Shown one piece after another: positions 1 through 6,490 of a stretch of DNA of 13,383 bases. Numbering within the stretch: position 1 is the first letter of the stretch; the number at the start of each line of letters is the position of its first letter. The notes under the pieces were generated by a model. It saw only the letters and a list, made by a program, of their open reading frames with translations. It made no database searches and was not told where the DNA came from. Origin of the DNA: SKLM01 sp964450435 (GTDB lineage: Bacteria > Chloroflexota > Anaerolineae > B4-G1). The DNA is taken from positions 1-13,383 of the forward strand of contig CAYVCX010000070.1 of NCBI GenBank assembly GCA_964450435.1, written 5' to 3'. Made by a program: the position numbers and the translations under genes.

Positions 1-3
1 TGA

Positions 4-32
4 TTGCAGCCCCTCCGCGCTGGTGATATAAT
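4..32 (+). promoter_or_regulatory. Extended -10 sigma-70-type promoter of the sigma factor gene
   Basis: A perfect TATAAT lies at 27-32, preceded by TG at 24-25, giving the extended -10 form TGnTATAAT. A weak -35-like hexamer, TTGCAG at 4-9 (TTG plus poor matches), sits at the ideal 17-base spacing. Transcription would begin near base 39, leaving a leader of about 19 bases before the GTG start at 58. The TTG at 4, which is the first possible start codon after an in-frame TGA at 1-3, is therefore better read as the -35 element than as a start codon. The call is by consensus match only. Confidence 0.65.
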
Positions 33-57
33 GCCCGGCGTGCTGAAGGGTACGTCT

Positions 58-714
58 GTGGCGGAGCGAACCAATGAGGGCTGGCTCGCCGCGCTGGGCA
101 AACCGGGCTCGGAGCGGGAGGATGCGCTTGCCGACCTGCGCTTGTTTCTCCTGCGCGGCCTCGGCTATGCGATGGCCGACCGCCCCCAGGTGACCGACGC
201 CGACATTGAGGGGTTTGTCCAGGAGGCCTTGCTCAAGATCCTGGACAACCTCGATTCGTTCCGTGGGGAGAGCCGCTTCACCACCTGGGCCCAGAGGATC
301 GCCGTGCACGAGGCCTTCACCGAGCTGCGCCGCAAGCGCTGGGAGAACGTCTCTCTGGAAGAGGTGATCGCCCGCTATGATGGGGATTTCACCCCCTCCG
401 CTCTCACCGATCCTGATCCTTCGCCAGAGGAGCGGCTGACCCAGCGGGCCCTCCTTCAGACGGTCGAACGCCTCATCGCTGAGGAGCTCACCGACCGCCA
501 ACGGCGGGCCGTGCTTGCTGTGGTCTTTGCTGGTATGCCCACCGAGGAGGTGGCTCGCCGGATGGACACGAACCGGAACGCCCTCTATAAGCTCATTCAC
601 GATGCGCGCCAGCGTCTCAAGCGGGGGTTGCAGGCCGAGGGTATCTCCCTCGATGACGCATTGGGTGCTTTCCAGCCCTCGTCACGTAAGGGATCGCGGT
701 CTCGTCACGTCTAA
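58..714 (+). CDS. ECF-like sigma-70 family RNA polymerase sigma factor
   Basis: This is an alternative sigma factor that would direct RNA polymerase to a specific promoter set. With the start chosen here it is 218 aa. Region 2 lies at about residues 25-95 and includes the stretch FRGESRFTTWAQRIA followed by a basic ELRRKRW segment, typical of the core-binding and -10-recognition helices. Region 4 lies at about residues 128-190, with the LTDRQRRAVLAVVFAGMP helix and a helix-turn-helix (EEVARRMDTNRNALYKLIHDAR). I chose the GTG at 58 because GAAGGG at 45-50 is a well-spaced ribosome site and because a promoter -10 box occupies 27-32; ATG 31 and TTG 4 are the alternatives. The next gene, 17 bp downstream, is a zinc-finger anti-sigma-like protein and the likely partner. 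The regulon cannot be read from the sequence. Family is certain; the exact start is moderately sure. Confidence 0.88.
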   Translation: MAERTNEGWLAALGKPGSEREDALADLRLFLLRGLGYAMADRPQVTDADIEGFVQEALLKILDNLDSFRGESRFTTWAQRIAVHEAFTELRRKRWENVSLEEVIARYDGDFTPSALTDPDPSPEERLTQRALLQTVERLIAEELTDRQRRAVLAVVFAGMPTEEVARRMDTNRNALYKLIHDARQRLKRGLQAEGISLDDALGAFQPSSRKGSRSRHV

Positions 715-731
715 GAGATTGAGGAAGGACG

Positions 732-974
732 ATGCAGATCGAATCTGGCAAGATCAAGCGTATGGTGCGCAGCGTTCTCACCACGCGTCCCGATGAAATC
801 GGGTGCGCGGAATGCCTTGAGCGCATGGACCGCTTTGTCGAGATGGAGCTCGAGGGCAAGAGCGCGAGCGAGGCGATGCCCCTGGTGCAGGATCATCTGA
901 CCCGTTGCCGCGACTGTCGCGAGGAGTTTGAAGCCCTCCTGGCCGCTCTCCGTCACCTGGAGTCGCTCCAGTAA
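732..974 (+). CDS. Small soluble zf-HC2 anti-sigma-factor-like protein
   Basis: This is an 80-aa protein with the zinc-binding anti-sigma signature: C25-x2-C28, then H55-x3-C59-x2-C62, followed by a charged helix. In the ZAS/zf-HC2 family these residues hold a zinc ion and the helical domain clamps the sigma factor; some members (for example RsrA) release it when thiols are oxidised. No membrane segment is present, unlike many anti-sigma factors, so it should act in the cytoplasm. GAGGAAGG at 721-728 gives a strong ribosome site just before ATG 732. It starts 17 bp after the sigma gene, so the two are almost certainly co-transcribed. Target and redox role are inferred. It could instead be a zinc-finger protein with no anti-sigma activity. 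Confidence 0.8.
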   Translation: MQIESGKIKRMVRSVLTTRPDEIGCAECLERMDRFVEMELEGKSASEAMPLVQDHLTRCRDCREEFEALLAALRHLESLQ

Positions 975-976
975 GC

Positions 977-994
977 CCTCCTCCCACCAGGAGG
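977..994 (+). terminator. Short hairpin after the sigma/anti-sigma pair
   Basis: CCTCCT (977-982) and AGGAGG (989-994) are perfect complements with a six-base loop, starting two bases after the zinc-finger gene stop. There is no T-tract, so this is at most a weak terminator or an RNA-stabilising 3' structure. The remaining intergenic bases to 1128 show no clear promoter. Confidence 0.25.
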
Positions 995-1128
995 TGAGAT
1001 CCGGTTCCCTCCCCGCGTCCGCGTTGCCAGGCCCGTGTCCGCTTGCTTGGACGCCGTGTGAAAGGGGCGGATTGTTCGCTTTGCTCTTCCCGCTCTTCTA
1101 GCGCTGAGGAGAAAGAAGGATCCGGTCG

Positions 1129-1968
1129 ATGAGACAACCTGACGGTGCCGGACATACGGACCGCCGCGGATCGCTGATTGCCATCTCCCTGGTGCTCTCT
1201 GCCGCGTTCGTGGTTGGGTTGCTGGTGCTCATTGTCGCTGAGCGAACCAGGCTGGAGCAGGCCGTCTCGAACCTGTCCAGCCTGCTCCCTGTCGGCTATG
1301 CCTTCGCTGCCGGTATGGTCGCCAGCGTCAATCCCTGTGGGGCATTGATGCTTCCTTCCTACGTCTTCTTCCAGCTCGGCGCCGACGAGCGACATCCCTC
1401 GTCGTCCCTCGAGCAGGTGCTCAAGGCCGTCCGCATTGCTGTAGCCACGACGGCCGGATTTGCGGTCATTTTTGGGGCGGTCGGCGTCCTCGTGAGCGCC
1501 GGCGGTCGCTGGCTCACTGCCCTTTTTCCGTATGCCGGGCTCCTTATCGGCGTGGCGATGGTCGTCCTGGGCGGCTGGCTTCTCGCTTCTCATCGCAGCC
1601 TGGGCATCTTGGCCGCCAGTCGGGTGTCCGTCACGCCCCAGCGCACGCTCTGGAGCATGTTTTTGTTCGGCATCGCCTACGGGGTCAGCTCGTTGAGCTG
1701 CACCCTTCCCATCTTCCTGGTCGTGGTAGGCTCCGCTCTGGGCAGCGGGGCGTTCCTCGTTTCCATGGCCCAGTTCATGGGATACGCTCTTGGCATGGGT
1801 GCCGTCCTGGCCGTTATCACCATTGGCACAGCCCTCTTTCGCGAGATAGTCGAGCGTTGGTTGCGCCGGTTGATTCCCCACATTAAGGGGGTCAGCGCCT
1901 TGTTCCTCGTCGGTGCGGGCGTTTACCTGATCTACTATTGGCTCGTCCAGGTCGGTCTGCTGGGCTAG
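1129..1968 (+). CDS. CcdA/DsbD-type thiol:disulfide transmembrane protein
   Basis: This is a 279-aa polytopic membrane protein. About seven hydrophobic segments are visible (near residues 16-37, 52-81, 101-126, 131-153, 178-204, 212-236 and 257-275), one more than the usual six of CcdA because of an extra N-terminal segment. The only two cysteines are the paired ones expected: C70 in the ASVNPCG motif and C191 in SSLSCTLP. In the CcdA/DsbD family this pair carries reducing power from cytoplasmic thioredoxin across the membrane, for cytochrome c maturation or other extracytoplasmic thiol proteins. The start is ATG 1129, with an AGGAGA/GAAGGA purine-rich site at 1107-1120. No thioredoxin-like partner or cytochrome c gene is present in the window, so the client is unknown. 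It is separated from the sigma pair by 154 bp, so membership in that operon is possible but not shown. Confidence 0.85.
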   Translation: MRQPDGAGHTDRRGSLIAISLVLSAAFVVGLLVLIVAERTRLEQAVSNLSSLLPVGYAFAAGMVASVNPCGALMLPSYVFFQLGADERHPSSSLEQVLKAVRIAVATTAGFAVIFGAVGVLVSAGGRWLTALFPYAGLLIGVAMVVLGGWLLASHRSLGILAASRVSVTPQRTLWSMFLFGIAYGVSSLSCTLPIFLVVVGSALGSGAFLVSMAQFMGYALGMGAVLAVITIGTALFREIVERWLRRLIPHIKGVSALFLVGAGVYLIYYWLVQVGLLG

Positions 1969-1990
1969 CTTCTGTGCGGCTGTCATTGCC

Positions 1991-2012
1991 CTGCGCCTGG
2001 CGAGCGGCGCAG
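1991..2012 (+). terminator. Perfect 7-bp stem-loop after the CcdA-like gene
   Basis: CTGCGCC (1991-1997) pairs perfectly with GGCGCAG (2006-2012) over an eight-base loop, 22 bases after the CcdA-like stop codon. It lacks a following T-run, so it fits a transcript 3' end or non-canonical terminator better than a classic intrinsic terminator. No convincing promoter was found in the rest of the 195-bp gap before the GH15 gene. Confidence 0.35.
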
Positions 2013-2163
2013 CCGTGAGCCCGTTGGCCAGACAATCTCCCTCTCATTGGGTGGAGAAGAGAGATTCTTTGGCCTCCCCGTCCGCCCGGAATAGCTCTGG
2101 CGGTGAGGCGGGATTGTACCAGCATACCGTACGGCTGCTGCACGACGAAAGGAGCTCCGATTC

Positions 2164-4188
2164 ATGCCGAGAGACATCCCCGTAGGCAATGGCTCGCTTC
2201 TGGTCAACTTCGACCCTCAGTACCGGCTGCGCGATCTGTACTGGCCCCACGTGGGTCAGGAGAATCACACGGTGGGCCACCCCTTCCGCTTCGGCCTGTG
2301 GGTCGATGGGCAGTTCCGCTGGGTGAGCGACGACGGCTGGGAGCGGGCTCTCGACTACCTGGACGACACGCTGGTCACCCACGTTTCTCTGTACCACCCC
2401 GATCTCGCGCTGCGCCTCGTCTGCCAGGACGTGGTCGATTTCCACGAGGACCTCTATCTGCGTCGGATCCTGGTTCACAATGAGTTGGATCGTGAGCGGG
2501 CCGTACGCCTGTTCTTCGCCCAGGACTTTCGCATCGGCGGTCGGGCGGTGGGCGATACGGCCTACTACGAGCCCCAGCGTCGCGCCGTGTTCCATTACAA
2601 GGGCAAGCGCTGGTTCCTGGTCAACGGCATGAGGGAGGGCGCCGTTGAGGGCGTGGACCACTGGGCTGTGGGCATCAAGGGGACCCGGGACATGGAGGGC
2701 ACCTGGCGCGACGCCGAGGATGGCTCTCTTTCCGGCAATCCCGTCGCCCAGGGAAGCGTTGATTCCGTGGTAGGCCTGGACCTCTTGGTCCCGTCGGGAG
2801 CTGATGCACAGGCATGGTACTGGATCGCGGTGGGTGACTGTTTCCAAGAGGTCACGCGCCTCAATCGCGCGGTGCGCGAGAAAGGCCCCGAGACCTTCCT
2901 GAAGCGCACCCGAGATTACTGGTCCCTGTGGATCAACAAGGGCGAGTCCTCCTTCATCGACCTGTCACCCGACGTCTGTCGCCTCTACCAGCGCAGCCTT
3001 ATGGTCCTGCGCACCCAGATCGACAACCAGGGCGCCATCATCGCCGCCAACGACTTCGATATCGCCCACTACGGGCGCGATACCTATGCCTACATGTGGC
3101 CGCGGGACGGCGCGCTGGTGAGCGGGGCGCTGGTCAAATCGGGCTACTCTCAGGTGACCCGACGCTTCTTCGATTTCTGTCACCGCGTCATCACCGAGGA
3201 GGGCTACCTGCTCCACAAGTACAACCCCGACGGCTCCCTCGGCTCTTCCTGGCACGGCTGGTACCACGAAGGCCAGAAAAGCCTGCCCGTTCAGGAGGAC
3301 GAGACGGCCCTGGTTCTGTGGGCGCTCTGGCGCCACTTCGACCGCTTCCGGGATATCGAGTTCGTCAAGCACCACTATCGCGGCCTGGTTGTGCGCGCTG
3401 CCGACTGGATGTGTCGCTATCGCGACGAGGAGAGCGGGCTTCCCCTGCCTTCCTGGGATCTGTGGGAGGAGCGCCGCGGCGTCCACGCCTGGACCGTGGG
3501 CGCCACCTGGGCTGGCCTTCATGCCGCCGCCAACTTCGCCGAGGCCTTTGGCGAGACCGATCTGGCCGCCAACTATCGCAGCGTGGCCGACGATGAGATC
3601 AAGCCGGCCGTGGAGGAGCACCTCTGGTCTGCTGAGCTCGGGCGCTACGCGCGCATGATCCAGAGGAAGGACGGCGATGCCTGGCGCGTCGATGCGACGA
3701 TCGATGCCTCCCTTGTTGGGCTCTGGTACTTCGGGATGTTCGACCCCGGTGAGCCGCGGATCGTTGCCACCATGGAGGCCGTGCGCGACAGGCTCTGGGT
3801 CAAGACCGACGTGGGCGGGCTGGCCCGCTATGAGGACGACTACTATCACCAGGTCAGCGACGACCTCGACAGCGTGCCCGGAAACCCGTGGTTCATCTCC
3901 ACGCTCTGGCTGGCCCAGTGGATCATCGCCCGGGCCGAGTCGCTGGAGGATCTCCAACCCGCGGTGGAGCTGTTCGACTGGGTGGCAGACCATAATCTGC
4001 CCAGCGGCGTGATGGCAGAACAGGTCCATCCGTACACCAACGAGCCCCTCTCCGTCAGCCCCCTGACCTGGAGCCACGCCACCCTGGTGATGACAGTCCT
4101 GGAGTACCTGGAGAAGCGAGCCCCCTTCGACCGCTGCCCTGAGTGCGGTCAACCCCTCCCCCGGGGCGCAACGACGCAGGACCCCTAG
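2164..4188 (+). CDS. Glycoside hydrolase family 15 glucoamylase-like enzyme
   Basis: This 674-aa enzyme has the bacterial/archaeal GH15 layout: an N-terminal beta-sandwich domain (about residues 1-270, starting with IPVGNGSLLVNFD) and an (alpha/alpha)6 catalytic barrel (about 285-655). The barrel carries YMWPRDGALV, WDLWEE with the likely general acid E435, and SGVMAEQVHP with the likely general base E619. GH15 enzymes invert the anomeric centre and release beta-D-glucose from chain ends of starch, glycogen or maltodextrins; some members are trehalases or act on isomalto- or dextran chains, so the exact substrate is open. There is no signal peptide, so it is likely cytoplasmic and works on stored glycogen or imported oligosaccharides. 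The C-terminus carries an unusual CPECGQPLP tail (one CxxC). AAAGGAG at 2148-2154 supports ATG 2164. The functional partners, a debranching enzyme and glucokinase, lie further right. Confidence 0.92.
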   Translation: MPRDIPVGNGSLLVNFDPQYRLRDLYWPHVGQENHTVGHPFRFGLWVDGQFRWVSDDGWERALDYLDDTLVTHVSLYHPDLALRLVCQDVVDFHEDLYLRRILVHNELDRERAVRLFFAQDFRIGGRAVGDTAYYEPQRRAVFHYKGKRWFLVNGMREGAVEGVDHWAVGIKGTRDMEGTWRDAEDGSLSGNPVAQGSVDSVVGLDLLVPSGADAQAWYWIAVGDCFQEVTRLNRAVREKGPETFLKRTRDYWSLWINKGESSFIDLSPDVCRLYQRSLMVLRTQIDNQGAIIAANDFDIAHYGRDTYAYMWPRDGALVSGALVKSGYSQVTRRFFDFCHRVITEEGYLLHKYNPDGSLGSSWHGWYHEGQKSLPVQEDETALVLWALWRHFDRFRDIEFVKHHYRGLVVRAADWMCRYRDEESGLPLPSWDLWEERRGVHAWTVGATWAGLHAAANFAEAFGETDLAANYRSVADDEIKPAVEEHLWSAELGRYARMIQRKDGDAWRVDATIDASLVGLWYFGMFDPGEPRIVATMEAVRDRLWVKTDVGGLARYEDDYYHQVSDDLDSVPGNPWFISTLWLAQWIIARAESLEDLQPAVELFDWVADHNLPSGVMAEQVHPYTNEPLSVSPLTWSHATLVMTVLEYLEKRAPFDRCPECGQPLPRGATTQDP

Positions 4189-4190
4189 GC

Positions 4191-4225
4191 CCGATCTGCT
4201 CACCGGCGAGGTGGGTCGGATCTCT
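4191..4225 (+). terminator. Candidate terminator after the GH15 gene
   Basis: CTCACC (4199-4204) pairs with GGTGGG (4210-4215), including one G-T wobble, over the loop GGCGA. Outer CCGA (4191-4194) and TCGG (4216-4219) can extend the stem with a small bulge. It begins three bases after the GH15 stop codon and is followed by a pyrimidine-rich stretch (TCTCTCTTCC), which is only weakly U-rich. Confidence 0.4.
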
Positions 4226-4235
4226 CTTCCGATGC

Positions 4236-4262
4236 TGGGCACAGAAGCAGGATCGAACCTGC
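4236..4262 (-). other. tRNA 3'-end-like fragment
   Basis: Read on the minus strand this is a T-arm GCAGG-TTCGAT-CCTGC (4262-4247), then a 7-base acceptor-like strand TTCTGTG (4246-4240), a C (4239) and CCA (4238-4236), exactly the order of a tRNA 3' end. The T-loop has six bases instead of seven. I could not fold an anticodon arm from the flanking bases, and no matching 5' acceptor strand (CACAGAA on the minus strand) occurs before the gap. It is therefore a partial or decayed tRNA rather than a working gene, and could be an attachment-site remnant. Chance resemblance is possible. Confidence 0.35.
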
Positions 4263-4265
4263 GAA

Positions 4266-4294
4266 TTGCCCAAACATCCGGACGCCAGTACAAT
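4266..4294 (+). promoter_or_regulatory. Sigma-70-type promoter reading into the gap
   Basis: TTGCCC (4266-4271) and TACAAT (4289-4294) are separated by the ideal 17 bases, matching 4/6 and 5/6 of the consensus. Transcription would start near 4301 and run into the N gap toward the HepT-like gene. It is the best promoter in the interior of the window. The 122-bp stretch 4189-4310 otherwise holds only the possible terminator and the tRNA-like fragment. Confidence 0.5.
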
Positions 4295-4310
4295 GGGCGT
4301 CGGGACACGC

Positions 4311-4410
4311 NNNNNNNNNNNNNNNNNNNNNNNNNNNNNNNNNNNNNNNNNNNNNNNNNNNNNNNNNNNNNNNNNNNNNNNNNNNNNNNNNNNNNNNNNN
4401 NNNNNNNNNN
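4311..4410. other. Assembly gap of 100 N
   Basis: Exactly 100 N, the conventional placeholder for a scaffold gap of unknown length. It hides the start of the HepT-like gene and possibly a partner antitoxin gene. The order and distance of the sequences on either side rest only on scaffolding. Confidence 0.98.
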
Positions 4411-4731
4411 GGATTCGAGAGGCGTATCCGTACCTGGCGGCCGAGTGCGGCGTCAGACGGAAGGGATGCGTTACGAGGCTTCGTGATGGACACCAGGACC
4501 CAGGGCGCCGTCATCTGCAATCTAGAGATCGTAGGTAAGGCCACGGAGAACCTCTCGGCTGACATACGGAAAGGCCATCCCGGCCCGCCCTGGAGCGGGA
4601 TGGCTGGCAGAAGAGATAAGGCGATCCACGACTATTTCGGCTTCAACCTGGACAGTGTGTGGCAGATGATCACCGACGGATCGTCTCAGACCGTGGCCCG
4701 GCGGGAGGCAATAGCGGGTGAACGGCAATGA
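4411..4731 (+). CDS. HepT-like DUF86 (HEPN) ribonuclease toxin, 5' end missing in gap
   Basis: The frame is open from the first base after the gap to TGA 4729-4731 and gives about 106 residues. From VMDTRTQ onward it follows the DUF86/HepT pattern: AVICNLEIVGKATENLS, PWSGMAGRRDKAIHDYFGFN, DSVWQMITD. The HEPN catalytic signature RX4HXY is intact as R-DKAI-H-D-Y. In studied pairs HepT is an RNase toxin, and a nucleotidyltransferase (MntA) silences it by adding AMP to that tyrosine. The N-terminus is lost in the gap. A GTG/ATG at 4483/4486 could be called as a start but would cut off the first helices. The stretch before VMDTRTQ fits the family less well, so a frameshift or decay there cannot be excluded. 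No MntA is visible; if present it lies in the gap. It is 52 bp upstream of sdhA but has no functional link to it. Confidence 0.75.
   Translation, partial: GFERRIRTWRPSAASDGRDALRGFVMDTRTQGAVICNLEIVGKATENLSADIRKGHPGPPWSGMAGRRDKAIHDYFGFNLDSVWQMITDGSSQTVARREAIAGERQ
4574..4604. repeat. 9-bp perfect inverted repeat inside the HepT-like gene
   Basis: GCCATCCCG (4574-4582) and CGGGATGGC (4596-4604) are perfect complements with a 13-base spacer. It lies within coding sequence just ahead of the codons for the catalytic RX4HXY motif. It may be a chance product of GC-rich codons, or an RNA structure or protein site. Confidence 0.5.
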
Positions 4732-4783
4732 GGGCCGGCCGTACTCCCACTGACCCCGCCGGTGCGTTAGAGAGGCTTGCGGG

Positions 4784-6490
4784 ATGCCTGATTCTGTGTA
4801 CCACGACGTCCTGATCGTCGGAGGTGGGCTGGCCGGCCTCCGGGCCGCCGTCGCCGCCCACGGAGCCGGCGCCGATGTCGCCGTGCTGTCCAAGGTCTAC
4901 CCCGTCCGCTCCCACTCCGGGGCGGCCCAGGGTGGCGTCAACGCCGCGCTGGGCAATCATCCCGAGGGCCGCGATGACACCTGGCAGCGCCATGCTTTCG
5001 ACACCATCAAGGGCGCTGACTACCTCGCCGATCAGCCCTGCGCCGAGATCCTTGCCCGCGAGGCCCCCGAGCGCGTGCTGGAGATGGAGCACTGGGGCAC
5101 CTACTTCAGCCGCTTTCCCGACGGGCGCATCGCTCAGCGGCCCTTCGGCGGGGCCGGGTTTCCCCGCACCTGCTACGCCGCCGACCGCACCGGGCATCAG
5201 ATGCTCCACACGCTCTACCAGCAGTGTCTCAAGCGTCACATTCCCTTCCACAACGAGTGGCTGCTCACCCGGCTGGCTGTCCACAGAGGGCGCGTGGTGG
5301 GGGCGGTCGCCCTCCATATCCCCAGCGGGGACCTGCGCGCCCTACGCGCCGGTGCCGTCATCGTCGCCGGTGGCGGCCACGGGCGGATCTACGCCCGGTC
5401 CACCAACTCCTACATCAACGTCGGCAGTGCCACCACCGCCGTCTTTCGGGCCGGCGTGCCCCTGGAGGACATGGAGTTCGTCCAGTTTCACCCCACCACT
5501 CTCTACGGCACGAACATTCTCATCACCGAGGGTGTCCGCGGCGAGGGCGGCACCCTGCTGAACGCCCGCGGCGAGCGTTTCATGGAGCGTTACGCGCCAG
5601 ACGCCATGGAGCTGGCCCCCCGGGACATCGTCGCCCGAGCCATTCAGACCGAGGTCGACGAAGGCCGCGGCTTCGAGGGCGGCTACGTCCAGCTCGATGT
5701 GCGTCACCTTGGAGAGGAGCTCATCAAAGACCGCCTCCCCGGCATCCGCCAGATAGCCATCGACTTCGCTGGCGTTGACCCCGTCGAGGCGCCCATCCCG
5801 GTGCAGCCGGGCCAGCACTACTCCATGGGTGGCCTGGCCTGCGACGAGAACGGAGAGACCGCCGTGGACGGGCTGTTCGTCGTCGGCGAGTGCTCCTGCA
5901 TCAGCGTCCACGGGGCCAATCGGCTCGGCGGGAACTCCCTTCTGGAGACTCTCGTCTTCGGCAGGCGGGCCGGCGAGCGGGCCGCGGACGTGGTCCCGGG
6001 CGTCGGTGGGGGCGGCCAGGCCGCCCTCGAAGATGCCCTGGAGGAGCAGCAGGCTGCCATTGAGGCGCTGAGGAGCCGGGCATCCGGTGAGCGTCAGTAC
6101 CTCATCCGCCGCCACATGCAGGCGACGATGTCCCGGCACGTCGGGGTCTTCCGCACTGAGGCCAACCTGCGCGAGGCAGTCGACACACTGGCCGAGTTGA
6201 AGTCGCGGTATCGAAGCGTCACCCTTGACCACCGGAGGGGGCCCTTCAACTACGACCTGGTGGATACGTTGGAGCTGGGCGGGATGCTGGAGCTGGCGGA
6301 GGTGACCGCCCTCGCGGCGCTGAGACGCTCCGAATCTCGCGGCGCCCACTGGCGCACCGACTGCCCCGGTCGCGACGACCAGCGCTGGTTGAAGCACAGC
6401 CTGGCGTCGTACATTCCCGGCGGGGTTCCCGAGCTGACGTATCAGGACGTCCTCATCACCGACTACCCACCGCAGGAGCGGGAGTACTGA
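4784..6490 (+). CDS. sdhA: Succinate dehydrogenase/fumarate reductase flavoprotein subunit
   Basis: This 568-aa flavoprotein oxidises succinate to fumarate or runs the reverse reaction. It has the N-terminal FAD dinucleotide motif GGGLAGLRAA (from G13) and SHSGAAQGG, where H44 is in the position that covalently binds FAD in Sdh/Frd. The active-site set is present: HPTT, EGVRGEGG with R252, H345 in QHYSMGG, and R380 in GANRLGG. The C-terminal domain (about residues 430-568) ends with the usual YQDVLITDYPP-like segment. Length is normal for the family. L-aspartate oxidase is a related alternative, but the covalent-FAD histidine and the neighbouring iron-sulfur subunit favour SdhA/FrdA. AGAGG at 4771-4775 supports ATG 4784. 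Its TGA overlaps the next start (TGATG), so the operon was once coupled through the now broken asparaginase gene to sdhB. No membrane-anchor gene is in the window, so direction and electron carrier (quinone or other) are not determined. Confidence 0.93.
   Translation: MPDSVYHDVLIVGGGLAGLRAAVAAHGAGADVAVLSKVYPVRSHSGAAQGGVNAALGNHPEGRDDTWQRHAFDTIKGADYLADQPCAEILAREAPERVLEMEHWGTYFSRFPDGRIAQRPFGGAGFPRTCYAADRTGHQMLHTLYQQCLKRHIPFHNEWLLTRLAVHRGRVVGAVALHIPSGDLRALRAGAVIVAGGGHGRIYARSTNSYINVGSATTAVFRAGVPLEDMEFVQFHPTTLYGTNILITEGVRGEGGTLLNARGERFMERYAPDAMELAPRDIVARAIQTEVDEGRGFEGGYVQLDVRHLGEELIKDRLPGIRQIAIDFAGVDPVEAPIPVQPGQHYSMGGLACDENGETAVDGLFVVGECSCISVHGANRLGGNSLLETLVFGRRAGERAADVVPGVGGGGQAALEDALEEQQAAIEALRSRASGERQYLIRRHMQATMSRHVGVFRTEANLREAVDTLAELKSRYRSVTLDHRRGPFNYDLVDTLELGGMLELAEVTALAALRRSESRGAHWRTDCPGRDDQRWLKHSLASYIPGGVPELTYQDVLITDYPPQEREY

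Noticed and set aside
778..1986. Long open frame on the minus strand (about 400 codons)
   Set aside because: Antisense to the CcdA-like gene and its flanks; polar, low-complexity composition with no recognisable domain. It is a GC-rich shadow of the real + strand gene. The same applies to minus-strand frames at 2965-4308, 5342-6397 and 11255-12514.
2034..2066. AATCTC/GAGATT inverted repeat upstream of the GH15 gene as a terminator or operator
   Set aside because: Only six base pairs with a 21-base loop and a mismatch directly inside; too weak to call.
4236..4310. A complete tRNA gene on the minus strand
   Set aside because: Only the T-arm and 3' acceptor side are present. No 5' acceptor complement is found near 4304-4310, the anticodon arm cannot be folded with a T at position 33, and the T-loop is one base short. 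Kept only as a fragment.
4784..6490. L-aspartate oxidase (NadB) as identity of the flavoprotein
   Set aside because: The SHSGAAQGG covalent-FAD histidine motif, the C-terminal layout and the adjacent iron-sulfur subunit fit SdhA/FrdA. No nadA or nadC is nearby.
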